From a virus, in IMG/VR virus record IMGVR_UViG_3300035698_006880, positions 1 to 43,917 of that record: DNA of 43,917 nt; one strand, written 5' to 3'. Shown here piece after piece: positions 16,083-23,801 of the stretch. Each line of letters starts with the position of its first letter. The first letter of the stretch is position 1. Under the pieces are notes generated by a model. The model saw only the letters and a list, made by a program, of their open reading frames with translations, made no database searches and had not been told where the DNA came from. A program made the translations under genes and the position numbers.

Positions 16083-16433
16083 TTATTCAGCCTCTTCTAC
16101 TGGTTCCCATAAAACGGTAACTTGAGCACCATCTGTGTGGAAAGATCCACCATCTAGCCTCATACCTCTACAGGTTCCTTTACAAAAATCAACTTCTCTA
16201 ATGAAATCGAATCCTGCTGCGTGAGCAGCTTGTGTAATTTTTAATACTAATTCGTCTGTGGAAATTGCTCCACCTCCCATTGCAACTCTCTTATTATAAA
16301 AATAATGAATTTTCCCATCTGCGGGAGCACCAAGGATGACTTTTTTAACATAGATATCCTGACCAGCTTCACCCAAAACTTGAGCATCACTGGAAGTGTT
16401 ATCAGCAGCTACGTAAGTAACTCTATCTGCCAT
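16083..16433 (-). CDS. Small beta-rich virion-type protein, 116 aa
   Basis: MADRVTYVAADNTSSDAQVLGEAGQDIYVKKVILGAP..., predominantly beta with Gly-rich loops, ending in an acidic tail (VEEAE). The start follows AAGGTGAATAAATT. Resembles small capsid decoration or head-module proteins in style, without a recognised family. Confidence 0.55.
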   Translation of the reverse strand: MADRVTYVAADNTSSDAQVLGEAGQDIYVKKVILGAPADGKIHYFYNKRVAMGGGAISTDELVLKITQAAHAAGFDFIREVDFCKGTCRGMRLDGGSFHTDGAQVTVLWEPVEEAE

Positions 16434-16440
16434 AATTTAT

Positions 16441-16464
16441 TCACCTTCTTTCTTTATTGAGCAT
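16441..16464 (-). CDS. Possible 7-codon leader minicistron
   Basis: ATG (16464) directly after the T-run of the terminator, reading MLNKERR and stopping at TGA inside the ribosome site of the 116-aa gene. It could couple ribosome loading to that gene. Only geometry supports it. Confidence 0.25.
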   Translation of the reverse strand: MLNKERR

Positions 16465-16497
16465 AAAAAAACACGCTTCCCTTACGGAAAAACGTGC
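16465..16497 (-). terminator. Intrinsic terminator/attenuator after portal gene
   Basis: The minus strand has a GC-containing stem (CACGTTTTTCC/GGGAAGCGTG, loop GTAA, small mismatch) followed by seven T (16471-16465). A promoter lies ~20 nt upstream. It may end the portal transcript and attenuate the new one. Confidence 0.75.
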
Positions 16498-16518
16498 GGT
16501 TATCGCTCTGTTTTAACT

Positions 16519-16547
16519 ATTTAATCAAACTATCTGTTATCTGTCAA
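16519..16547 (-). promoter_or_regulatory. Leftward promoter for the capsid module
   Basis: Consensus TTGACA (16547-16542), 17-nt spacer, TTAAAT (16524-16519), starting 3 nt after the portal stop. Expected transcripts meet the terminator at 16497-16465 within ~20 nt, which implies regulated read-through. Confidence 0.5.
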
Positions 16548-16549
16548 TT

Positions 16550-18745
16550 TTACCCCAAGATGCCCATTAAATCTTCAGGACTTACAATTCCAGCAGCTCC
16601 AGGAGTTGGCATACCCGACATTCCCCCAGGTGGTTGTTGCATCTGTGGCTGCATCTGTGGCATTTGGCCCTGTGGCTGTCCTTGAGGTGGTCCACCAGCT
16701 ACTCCAGTTGATCTAGTAACTTGCTCGCTCATTCCTTTTCTTATAAATTCCTCATGTTTTGAAATATGAGCTTCTAGGAATGGGTTAGGATTAGCTCCCA
16801 ACTGTTCTTGATGGACGATACGGTGTACTTCGTGAATATCCCCTGGCATCACCATATTTATGGCGGTTTGAACATCCGTCACTTCATTTATAATCTTGAT
16901 ATTCTCTTGTTCGGCTATCTCTTCATCGCTTGGCATACCTTCTTGTGCTGGTCCGCCACGATACTTCTTCAATAAATCTTCTTGTCTGGTTTTCTCTATA
17001 ATACTATCTACATCTCCAAATTCTGCGTGCTGTAAGAAGGTTCCTTGATCTATTAGGCCAGCTTCAAACAACTCTTTTAACTTATCTAACTGAGCATCTT
17101 TAGTGTAAGCAAGCCATGATCCAACCGAGACTCTAACTTCGTTCTCTTCTCCTATTACGGCCAAATCAAACACATCGGTTCCGATCTTCACTGAGTTCTT
17201 GTTCTTTCGTTTCTCTCCTTTTCCACCAATTACAGTGAAATGCTCAGGATCTCCACCATTACCCAATGCTTTAATTATTCTTGGAATGTTGTAATTACGA
17301 CTAACTTCCTTCAGTACCTTTTTGGCTACATTAATAAGAAATTCTTCTAATGAATCAATTAATCCCTGTTGGTTGGTTGCGTCTGCACTCTTTAGTTCTG
17401 CAATACCAATTCCTGACTTTACTCCTGTTGGGATTCTTCCCATTGAGGCTTCATGTGCTCCTCCAATGTCTTCTATATATCTCATCATATTCTCTATTTG
17501 CTTAGAGTAAGAATTAGGTAGGGATTGGATATCAAGGGTAGTTACTTCAGCACCAGGGTTTTTCTCCACAATCGTACCGTGTTCGTTAGCAAACATTCTT
17601 ACACCAGAGTTCTTATCAATTACGATTCGACCTATTGCATACTTATAGTTGTATTGGAAAATAGACGATTCTAAGGCGTTAAGTACTCGATTCATTGGGA
17701 TAACGTGTTTAATCCAGCTCTCACCATAGATCTCAATTGGGTTAATATCTGCCTGATAGATTACAAATGGGAAGTCTGATCGCCTAAGTAGTTGAATTTT
17801 AAGAGGATCTTCAAGTATATCTATATAGGTAACTACTCTCATTAATATCTCGCCTAGCCTTAGTTTCTTATTGTCTTCATCATGTTCTGCTAATTCTTTG
17901 GCTAAATCTTCCTTGTTGTCCTCTGTTACTCTGATTTTGCGATAGGCTTCTTTGAGAATAACTCCATCACTAGACTCAGCATCATAGTTTTGTTTATATC
18001 TTAATGCTTGAAGTAAAAACTGTTTATATTCTGATTGAGCTTCCCTAGATTCACCAGTCGCTAATTGCTTATAAAATGTAAAACCTGGGTTGGCTTTTAC
18101 TTCTTCTAGTGGTCGTCTTACACATTTGAAACAATACTCAGCGTCTTCCGTAGAAGTAGCACTGGGATCAACATAATAATCAAAAGTATCAATTAACCAA
18201 ATAAATATCTCTCCATTTCCATTGTCTGCATCGGGATCAAATCCTATTTGCCATGGTCCACCAACTGAGTACATTAAACCTTGAATTACCGTTTCTTTTA
18301 TTAGTCTGCGTAAACCCATTTTGTCGTAGAAATAGTCTAACAATTTGCCTGAATATCTAGCATTGTTCATTGACTGCTCATTCTTGTTGTTGGGTAAAAC
18401 TTCCCACTTAGGCCTAAACGAAGTGACTTGGCTACTAATGCTACGCATTTGAGCCCACACCAAGTTAATAGGAATCTTAATCAATGATCTACCAGAAATA
18501 ATCACCGTTCTATTCGAGGGATTATATCGAGAGAATTGGTATCCTCGTCTAAATAAATCTCTTGTTAGCCATTCCCAGTCATATCTTTTACGAGACTCTT
18601 CTGCACCTTTAAACCTCTTTTTAGCAGAATGAAAGTATCGCCTGTTTTTGGCTCTAAGCACATCTTCCACTGCGTCAACTGGTTTTACTACTTTGTTTTG
18701 AATGCTATCTGGTATAGCAATTTTAGGTTCTTTTCGTACTGCCAC
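16550..18745 (-). CDS. Portal protein
   Basis: 731 aa, within the usual size of large podovirus portals. Features: the N-terminal RYDWEWLTRDLFRRGYQFSRYNPSNRTVI; the central core with LPNNKNEQSMNNARYSGKLLDYFYDKMGLRR, QIGFDPDADNG and IDTFDYYVDPSATSTEDAEYCF; and the typical helix region PSGIGIAELKSADATNQQG-like sequence (here PTGVKSGIGIAELKSADATN). The last ~70 residues are Gln/Pro/Gly/Met-rich. Forms the dodecameric DNA channel; upstream of scaffold and capsid as expected. Confidence 0.9.
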   Translation of the reverse strand: MAVRKEPKIAIPDSIQNKVVKPVDAVEDVLRAKNRRYFHSAKKRFKGAEESRKRYDWEWLTRDLFRRGYQFSRYNPSNRTVIISGRSLIKIPINLVWAQMRSISSQVTSFRPKWEVLPNNKNEQSMNNARYSGKLLDYFYDKMGLRRLIKETVIQGLMYSVGGPWQIGFDPDADNGNGEIFIWLIDTFDYYVDPSATSTEDAEYCFKCVRRPLEEVKANPGFTFYKQLATGESREAQSEYKQFLLQALRYKQNYDAESSDGVILKEAYRKIRVTEDNKEDLAKELAEHDEDNKKLRLGEILMRVVTYIDILEDPLKIQLLRRSDFPFVIYQADINPIEIYGESWIKHVIPMNRVLNALESSIFQYNYKYAIGRIVIDKNSGVRMFANEHGTIVEKNPGAEVTTLDIQSLPNSYSKQIENMMRYIEDIGGAHEASMGRIPTGVKSGIGIAELKSADATNQQGLIDSLEEFLINVAKKVLKEVSRNYNIPRIIKALGNGGDPEHFTVIGGKGEKRKNKNSVKIGTDVFDLAVIGEENEVRVSVGSWLAYTKDAQLDKLKELFEAGLIDQGTFLQHAEFGDVDSIIEKTRQEDLLKKYRGGPAQEGMPSDEEIAEQENIKIINEVTDVQTAINMVMPGDIHEVHRIVHQEQLGANPNPFLEAHISKHEEFIRKGMSEQVTRSTGVAGGPPQGQPQGQMPQMQPQMQQPPGGMSGMPTPGAAGIVSPEDLMGILG

Positions 18746-18762
18746 TTATATTTTGCACAAAT

Positions 18763-19020
18763 TTAAGAGGGGGTTTTATAAACCTTAACCTTTTGAACTT
18801 CTCCATCGTCAAATTGAAATCCTTCAACTTCGGAAAAGTCTATCGGTCTTGCATCACTAAAAGTATTCTCATTTGGGACATTTTTCATGTTGTTGGGTTC
18901 AGGTTCGACTCCCTCTCCTCCCAACGATTTAATCACTGTAGCCATTGCCTTAATCTTTTCAGCTCCAAGCTTGCCTGCGTTCTTTAACAAATATTCAACT
19001 ACTCTGTCAGTATTTTTCAT
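18763..19020 (-). CDS. Small protein upstream of portal, 85 aa
   Basis: MKNTDRVVEYLLKNAGKLGAEKIKAMATVIKSLGGEG..., an N-terminal helical part and an acidic C-terminal half (SEVEGFQFDDGEVQKVKVYK). Overlaps the preceding gene by 4 nt. Unknown function. Confidence 0.6.
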   Translation of the reverse strand: MKNTDRVVEYLLKNAGKLGAEKIKAMATVIKSLGGEGVEPEPNNMKNVPNENTFSDARPIDFSEVEGFQFDDGEVQKVKVYKTPS

Positions 19021-19283
19021 TCTGTTTCCTCAAACTTCATATAACTATCAATATCACTTAATACTCGCTTAACCCCTGCATAACGGTTTCCCTTATATGC
19101 TACCACATCTTCTGGTAATGATAATAAGAAGTTCTCTAGTTTAACTAATGCTTCATCTTTGGTAATAAATCCCTTGATAATGTCGTAAATATCTTCTCTA
19201 ACTATCTTGCCCGTATCTATAATGTCGGCTTTCACCTTTTTTTCTGCTCTCTTTGGTTCTCGTTTTTTGAGGAGTGTTGTCAT
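19017..19283 (-). CDS. Small protein, 88 aa
   Basis: MTTLLKKREPKRAEKKVKADIIDTGKIVREDIYDIIKGFITKDEALVKLENFL..., a basic N-terminus and a helical remainder. The ATG directly abuts a 7-T run of a terminator hairpin, the same layout as the lysin gene. Unknown function. Confidence 0.6.
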   Translation of the reverse strand: MTTLLKKREPKRAEKKVKADIIDTGKIVREDIYDIIKGFITKDEALVKLENFLLSLPEDVVAYKGNRYAGVKRVLSDIDSYMKFEETE

Positions 19284-19310
19284 AAAAAAACCACAACTTT
19301 TAAATCGTGG
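19284..19310 (-). terminator. Attenuator-like hairpin abutting the start codon
   Basis: On the minus strand a CCAC...GTGG stem with additional wobble pairs (19310-19291) is followed by seven T (19290-19284), and ATG 19283 comes next. A promoter lies ~60 nt upstream. Confidence 0.6.
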
Positions 19311-19370
19311 AGTTAATCCTGCTTAAAATATATCACAGTCGATTAAGTTTAACAACTAAATAGCTTGGGG

Positions 19371-19399
19371 GATTTAGACTACAGAGAGTTATTTGTCAA
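19371..19399 (-). promoter_or_regulatory. Leftward promoter ahead of the portal operon
   Basis: TTGACA (19399-19394), 17-nt spacer, weak -10 TAAATC (19376-19371). A terminator ending the upstream transcript lies just before it. The ~80-nt leader ends in the attenuator-like hairpin. Confidence 0.4.
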
Positions 19400-19401
19400 A
19401 A

Positions 19402-19417
19402 CTTAAGAAAGCTTAAG
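19402..19417 (-). terminator. Short hairpin terminator
   Basis: CTTAAG-CTTT-CTTAAG followed by TTTT on the minus strand, overlapping the stop of the two-helix membrane protein gene. Weak because it is AT-rich. Confidence 0.4.
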
Positions 19418-19607
19418 ATTGACCAGTTACAACATAGAAGAAAATCACCTTAATTAACCAGAAGATTAGGATCGTAAGTAGAGTACTTATTATGAAAATG
19501 CCGATTGGATTAAATGAGCTGGTGAAGATTGTGGAGACACAGAAGATAATATAGATAACCTTTAGTAGGCGATACCAAGATGCTTTTACCAAGTCTTCTT
19601 TTTTCAT
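19413..19607 (-). CDS. Two-helix membrane protein, holin-like
   Basis: 64 aa: short charged N-terminus (MKKEDLVKASWYR), two hydrophobic helices (about 14-30 and 34-57) separated by SSFNPIG, short tail. Size and topology match small phage holins, but many phage membrane proteins look alike. The lysin is far away, so the assignment rests on topology only. Confidence 0.5.
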   Translation of the reverse strand: MKKEDLVKASWYRLLKVIYIIFCVSTIFTSSFNPIGIFIISTLLTILIFWLIKVIFFYVVTGQS

Positions 19608-19609
19608 GA

Positions 19610-19783
19610 TTAGTTTTCTAGTTTTAATGGCTCGTATTCTGAGAGTATTTTTTCAGTTAGTTCTGATCCAGTCATTTCATGATTTATGGCGTAGGTTTTT
19701 ACTTTCTTAATCATTGTTATGGGTAGCCATGCACTAAAACGCCTCTTGGTCTTATCTTGTTTTTCGTTATATCCGTGTTTCAT
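19610..19783 (-). CDS. Ribbon-helix-helix DNA-binding protein, 57 aa
   Basis: Basic N-terminus, then RFSAWLPITMIKKVKTYAINHEMTGSELTEKILSEYE, the beta-strand, helix, turn, helix pattern of Arc/MetJ-type regulators (about 15-50). Start ATG 19783 has AAGGAG upstream; longer in-frame starts run through a terminator hairpin. A candidate transcriptional regulator; whether it binds the shared operator-like motif is unknown. Confidence 0.6.
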   Translation of the reverse strand: MKHGYNEKQDKTKRRFSAWLPITMIKKVKTYAINHEMTGSELTEKILSEYEPLKLEN

Positions 19784-19807
19784 TTTTCTCCTTTTAATAA
19801 TTAATGG

Positions 19808-19833
19808 TAAAAATGAGAGGGTGCGACCCTCTC
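19808..19833 (-). terminator. Intrinsic terminator upstream of the RHH gene
   Basis: A perfect 8-bp stem GAGAGGGT/ACCCTCTC with a CGC loop (19815-19833), followed by ATTTTTA on the minus strand. It ends the terminase-region transcript or attenuates the RHH gene. Confidence 0.75.
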
Positions 19834-19901
19834 TCAAAGACCCTGTAATATTTCAACAGGTAAAGTAATTATTTTAATTATAACATAATTTTTTAAGTTC
19901 T

Positions 19902-20054
19902 TTATGAATCTTCTTTGCCATCTTCAAACAGCTCCATCATTTTCTTACTAGGTTCTGGGGGGTTTTCAATCAAATCAATAACTTTCTCCATGCTTTCGTT
20001 TGTTACTGTGATAATAGCTCCCGTATCGTATGGGTTAAAAGGTTGTTTGTTCAT
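19902..20054 (-). CDS. Small protein, 50 aa, antitoxin-tail-like
   Basis: MNKQPFNPYDTGAIITVTNESMEKVIDLIENPPEPSKKMMELFEDGKEDS pattern (described, not fully quoted elsewhere). The ENPPEPS...LF element resembles the C-terminal tail of DUF1778-type antitoxins, but the DNA-binding ribbon is absent. ATG overlaps the previous stop (ATGA). An RHH gene follows downstream. Function unproven. Confidence 0.55.
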   Translation of the reverse strand: MNKQPFNPYDTGAIITVTNESMEKVIDLIENPPEPSKKMMELFEDGKEDS

Positions 20055-20257
20055 AGCCTGTTATTTACTCTCTTCCTATAAATCTTCTTAGAACTACCTA
20101 GAAACTCTCCCATATCTACTATTCCATGATTAATTCTGATAACAAAAGATACATCTCCAAAACCAGAAGTGGCTTGTACTCTCTTAATCTCATTCTCTAA
20201 GTCGTAGAGATATGGGTAGTGTTCCTTGAGGTAATCGAATATATCTTTATTTATCAT
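20051..20257 (-). CDS. Small protein, 68 aa
   Basis: MINKDIFDYLKEHYPYLYDLENEIKRVQATSGFGDVSF..., helical then beta, ending HGIVDMGEFLGSSKKIYRKRVNNRL. One nt after the terminase nuclease stop and overlapping the 50-aa gene. Small proteins of this style often follow terminase genes; function unknown. Confidence 0.6.
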   Translation of the reverse strand: MINKDIFDYLKEHYPYLYDLENEIKRVQATSGFGDVSFVIRINHGIVDMGEFLGSSKKIYRKRVNNRL

Positions 20258-20258
20258 A

Positions 20259-21143
20259 TTAAAAAAAGTCCATTATGCCAGTCTCAGCTAGTGTAGACTG
20301 ACTAATATCTTCCCCTTCTGGCCTACCATCTCGGTAACGCCTTTGTTGATCGCTCATTTCTGTAATCTCATTGGTTGATTGTGTCTGTCCTATTATAGTA
20401 AACATTTCAGTTGCAAGATAGCGAGCTGCATCGAATATATGCTCATAGTAGCCTTCTTTCTCGTAGAACTCCTTTTGCTCTTTTCCTTCTGCTATATCAG
20501 GATAATGCAAGCCTCCTTTGAAACCATCAATCGAATCTGTTTGATCTGGGTTAACTAATAGTCCAACCTTGCCATCTGCTCGCATGGCTAGCTTCTGTCT
20601 GATAATCTCAGCTCCTTGTTTAATTGGTTGCTTACGGTGTTGAGGATGAATGTCCATTGCGTTAAGGATTTGAATTGATGTTACTTCGCTCTTATCACTA
20701 ACCTGAGTACCAGCAGGATCACAAGCATCTATGTATTTAGCTCCTGGATACTCTGCAAAACAATATCTTTTAACCCTGGACCCAAAGACTCTAATCCCCT
20801 CATCCTTGCCCAATATAACCTTCATCCATCCCCATTGATCGAACTGATTCAATCTAGTTATCAAACAACAGGGCCGATGAAAGCCAAAGTCCCAAGCACG
20901 ATATAACACTTCTCCTTTATGATATTCAGTCTTGCCAATGTTGTACTCTTTAAACTCAGGGAAGAATGGCTTGCCAGCATAGGTTGAATAATCAATCTCG
21001 TACTCTCTTAACCAGCCACGCTCTGTCATTCCTTGCATAGCTTTATCCACCCATTCCTTAGTGTTCTTATCAGGATCAGCGGTGTAATGACAACGCACTA
21101 CTGTAAACTTATTTATTTGGTTTCTTGTTACGGGCAGGATCAT
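20259..21143 (-). CDS. terL: Large terminase, nuclease half
   Basis: 294 aa carrying the RNase H-like terminase nuclease: linker RCHYTADPDKNTKEWVDKAMQGMTERGW (18-44), first acidic residue in YRAWDFGFHRP (Asp85), second in YIDACDPAG (Asp139/Asp142), third in EHIFDAARY (Asp238). It has no ATPase motifs; those are on the separate polypeptide at 21630-22355. The ATG (21143) lies within the end of the zinc-finger gene and within a 17-bp repeat. Cuts concatemeric DNA during packaging, presumably after assembling with the ATPase half. Confidence 0.8.
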   Translation of the reverse strand: MILPVTRNQINKFTVVRCHYTADPDKNTKEWVDKAMQGMTERGWLREYEIDYSTYAGKPFFPEFKEYNIGKTEYHKGEVLYRAWDFGFHRPCCLITRLNQFDQWGWMKVILGKDEGIRVFGSRVKRYCFAEYPGAKYIDACDPAGTQVSDKSEVTSIQILNAMDIHPQHRKQPIKQGAEIIRQKLAMRADGKVGLLVNPDQTDSIDGFKGGLHYPDIAEGKEQKEFYEKEGYYEHIFDAARYLATEMFTIIGQTQSTNEITEMSDQQRRYRDGRPEGEDISQSTLAETGIMDFF

Positions 21144-21534
21144 TTTTAACTTTCTTTTTAACTGTTTTACCTACTAGGTTCATGACTATCCTCTTGGCAA
21201 CCTGCTTTCTACAGGCATTACACCAAGCAACCACGGTTGTCTTGCTTGGAGTTGGCATTCCTCCTAAATGAATAGTTTCTAATGGCTCACCACACTCACA
21301 TCTACCTACATATAAATACTCCAACGCTGGAGGGATAAAACTACGAGGTTCGGGTTTAGGTGTTCGCCTAGACCCAGGAGGCACCAATGGCTTCACTTCC
21401 TCCAGCGGTGGAGCAACTATATCTTGTGGTTCTGATACTTTAGGCTTGCAGGTTTTAGAGTGAGCTTTATAACTTGCGTAATCTGCAAATTCTACCCCAC
21501 AACTTAAACATAACCAGCCTTTTTTCTTATTCAT
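21109..21534 (-). CDS. Zinc-finger protein inserted between terminase halves
   Basis: 141 aa. The N-terminal finger CLSCGVEFADYASYKAHSKTC (about 9-29) is C2HC-like. A Pro-rich linker follows, then a second zinc site (CECGEPLETIHLGG...WCNACRK, about 79-110). The basic tail KKKVKNDPARNKKPNK overlaps the nuclease-half start by 35 nt. No nuclease motif was recognised. The gene is flanked by near-identical 17-bp repeats (21126-21142, 21589-21605), consistent with insertion into a formerly continuous terminase. Confidence 0.65.
   Translation of the reverse strand: MNKKKGWLCLSCGVEFADYASYKAHSKTCKPKVSEPQDIVAPPLEEVKPLVPPGSRRTPKPEPRSFIPPALEYLYVGRCECGEPLETIHLGGMPTPSKTTVVAWCNACRKQVAKRIVMNLVGKTVKKKVKNDPARNKKPNK
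21126..21142. repeat. Direct repeat flanking the zinc-finger gene, left copy
   Basis: TGTTACGGGCAGGATCA, matching 15 of 17 positions with 21589-21605. It lies at the join between the zinc-finger gene and the terminase nuclease half. Confidence 0.5.
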
Positions 21535-21588
21535 ATCTTATAATCTTTTCATTAACTTTTTAACGTCTTCTCTGTTGTGAGCAAAAAG

Positions 21589-21605
21589 TGTCACGGGTAG
21601 GATCA
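21589..21605. repeat. Direct repeat flanking the zinc-finger gene, right copy
   Basis: TGTCACGGGTAGGATCA, in the 95-nt gap between the terminase ATPase half and the zinc-finger gene. Possible target-site duplication or recombination scar. Confidence 0.5.
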
Positions 21606-21629
21606 GAATTATCAAGTCTTAATTTAGTC

Positions 21630-22355
21630 CTATATTTTGTCCGACTTTAATAAATAAAAGAACTCTTTAAAATTGGGTGATGATACCCCTATAAATGCTC
21701 CTCCACCTGTAATCGTAGGTTTAGCAGCAGTATAGGCTTCTTCAGCTTTCTCTTGAAAGGCCATTTCATCACTGAAGATCCTTGATGCTGTGTATTGTCT
21801 TAATATATCAGATCCTTGAGGAGTGCCTTGAATAATACTGTTACGCTTGCCAAATCCTAGCTTTAGATATGAGGGAGGATCGGCAGGATAAGCCTGTTTT
21901 ATGAACTCGGGCAGATGCTCATAAATAAACTTAGCTCTATCAACGTTGGCGTTTGCATCTACTTCCTTTTTAGATTGAAAGAAGATTCTCCTCCCATCAT
22001 GAAACATAGCATCCCACAAATGACAGGCACACATTATCCAAGTAACCATCATCTGTCTAGATTTCTCTACTAATAGTAATGGTTCGTTTAGAAAATGATC
22101 TGCTAGCTCCCTTAGATAAGGTTTGTGCATAGGAAGCTTCTTAATTGGATTAACCTTATCATGCTCATCCAAAGTAAAGACTAAATCAGCTAAGAAATAA
22201 TGTAAGTTATCACCAGCTTTTTTGGTTTTAGCTTGCATTACTTTTAACGATAGTTGCGTCTTCTGCTGTGGATTTAGTTTCTCTAGTTTCTTTAATAATT
22301 CCTCCTTGGTTATTCCCGCTAAGGAGTCCAAGGATTGATTCGGCAAGTTGTTCAT
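21630..22355 (-). CDS. terL: Large terminase, ATPase half
   Basis: 241 aa with the packaging motor: Walker-A variant EKSRQMMVT (97-105), Walker B RIFSDEMAF (192-200, with catalytic Glu197) and the coupling-type SSPN (225-228). It stops shortly afterwards (..FFYLLKSDKI), where a normal large terminase continues into its nuclease. Start 22355 overlaps the small terminase by 128 nt; ATG 22238 (MQAKTKK), which overlaps by 11 nt, is an equally possible start and would lose only a helical extension. Confidence 0.8.
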   Translation of the reverse strand: MNNLPNQSLDSLAGITKEELLKKLEKLNPQQKTQLSLKVMQAKTKKAGDNLHYFLADLVFTLDEHDKVNPIKKLPMHKPYLRELADHFLNEPLLLVEKSRQMMVTWIMCACHLWDAMFHDGRRIFFQSKKEVDANANVDRAKFIYEHLPEFIKQAYPADPPSYLKLGFGKRNSIIQGTPQGSDILRQYTASRIFSDEMAFQEKAEEAYTAAKPTITGGGAFIGVSSPNFKEFFYLLKSDKI

Positions 22356-22617
22356 TGGTTATATTTATAATATTTAACTGCTTAGTTTCTGACTTTATAT
22401 CTTGTTGTGGCATTCCATCCATATAACTCCAAATTAATTTCATGGCTGTAATATCACCCTCTAAAGCTTTCTTTAATATGTTTTTACCCAAGGCATCTTT
22501 AACTTCTGGTTTGGACTTTAACATTCCTTGAAACCAATCAGTTATAGAATAACCTTTTTTAGGTCTTCCATTAGGGTTTCCTGATTGTCCTGGTTTAAAT
22601 GATGCTGGTGTTCCCAT
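22228..22617 (-). CDS. terS: Terminase small subunit-like protein
   Basis: 129 aa beginning MGTPASFKPGQSGNPNGRPKKG, the signature opening of many phage small-terminase-like proteins, followed by helical DNA-binding and oligomerisation segments (TDWFQGMLKSKPEVKDALGKNILKKALEGD). Immediately upstream of and overlapping the large terminase. Expected to recognise phage DNA and regulate the motor. Confidence 0.75.
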   Translation of the reverse strand: MGTPASFKPGQSGNPNGRPKKGYSITDWFQGMLKSKPEVKDALGKNILKKALEGDITAMKLIWSYMDGMPQQDIKSETKQLNIINITNEQLAESILGLLSGNNQGGIIKETRETKSTAEDATIVKSNAS

Positions 22618-22624
22618 ATTGCTG

Positions 22625-23788
22625 TTAATCTGCTGTTTTATTAATATAGTTATTATATCTTTTCCTTATAACATCAACATATTTAGGATCTAATTCCATC
22701 ATATAACAAGTTCTATCTGTTTGTTCACAAGCTATTAGTGTAGTTCCAGTACCACCAAATAAATCAATTACTGACTTACAAAAATCCATCTTCTTAATAA
22801 TCCAAACTGGAAATGCAACTGGAAATCCTGCCTTATGTACTTTTGCGTAATCATTTCCAGAGTTATTTTCCGTTTCAATAACATTTGGATACTTACCTTG
22901 CCAACTACAAGGAAAGCCCCTTGACTTATTATCCTTAGAAAAAGCAAATACATATTCCCACTTTGTACTAAATGTACCTGGATTTATGTGTGGTGGAGCA
23001 ATAGACTTATTCCATACCAAAATATCTTTTATATAATCACGCATTTGTGTTTGAAAATCTATTAAAGCAATTTTATTGCTCTCTAAAATACCAAGATTAA
23101 CAAATGAAAATGTAGAATACTCAAGTGAGTTCAATGTAGTTGCAACTAAAAATGAAACATATTCTAATTCTGATTTGTTGTCTCCATCATTTTCATAAAA
23201 ATTACCTCGTATATTTTTGCCTGCATTATATGGCGGTGATGTGAAACTAATATCAACCTTCTTCCCGTCCATTAACTTCTCCACATCCTCGATATTGGTT
23301 GCGTCTCCGCACATTAATCTATGCCTACCTAACTCATATACTTCACCCAACTTACTATCTGATTCACCCTCTGCTACTGGAGGTGCTTCATCTTCCTCAA
23401 CTTTTTTATATTTATCCAATAACTCCTCAATACTAGTTAGTTTCCCTAGGTCTACCTTATAATCTCCTAAATCTATATCGGGAATGCTCATAATTAACTC
23501 AGTTAGTTTGTCTTCATCGTAGTAACCAGCTCTATCGTTATCAGCTAAAGCATATTTTAATTTCTCTTCATCCGTTGGAGCAACAACAACGCTTGTTGGC
23601 ACATCTTTTATCCCTAATTCTCTACAAGCTACCAATCTCATATTGCCCCCAAGTACAGTGCCGTCATCAGTAATTATGAATGGTTTAAATACACCCAATT
23701 CCTTAATTAAATTCTTTAATCGTTCAACCCCTTCAGGTTTAATCCCTCGAGGATTCTTCTTCCAGTTCTTTAACTTGCTGATATTCAT
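22625..23788 (-). CDS. ParB-like domain fused to DNA methyltransferase
   Basis: 387 aa. Residues 1-100 are ParB/sulfiredoxin-like (KKNPRGIKPEGVERLKNLI, then DGTVLGGNMRLVACRELG). Residues ~150-387 are an amino-methyltransferase with catalytic TSPPY at 183-187 preceding the AdoMet-binding FGGTG at 344-348, the order of beta-type N4-cytosine/N6-adenine enzymes. No partner restriction gene is seen, so it probably protects phage DNA or marks it. This fusion is common near phage terminase genes. Ribosome site AAGGA before ATG 23788. Confidence 0.85.
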   Translation of the reverse strand: MNISKLKNWKKNPRGIKPEGVERLKNLIKELGVFKPFIITDDGTVLGGNMRLVACRELGIKDVPTSVVVAPTDEEKLKYALADNDRAGYYDEDKLTELIMSIPDIDLGDYKVDLGKLTSIEELLDKYKKVEEDEAPPVAEGESDSKLGEVYELGRHRLMCGDATNIEDVEKLMDGKKVDISFTSPPYNAGKNIRGNFYENDGDNKSELEYVSFLVATTLNSLEYSTFSFVNLGILESNKIALIDFQTQMRDYIKDILVWNKSIAPPHINPGTFSTKWEYVFAFSKDNKSRGFPCSWQGKYPNVIETENNSGNDYAKVHKAGFPVAFPVWIIKKMDFCKSVIDLFGGTGTTLIACEQTDRTCYMMELDPKYVDVIRKRYNNYINKTAD

Positions 23789-23801
23789 TTAGTAATCCTT
23801 T

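Noticed and set aside
21143-21630. Group I intron or intein in the terminase gene
   Set aside because: The interruption carries a separate zinc-finger ORF and leaves only ~95 nt of other sequence, too short for a group I core. No intein blocks are visible, and there is no frame continuity across the junction.
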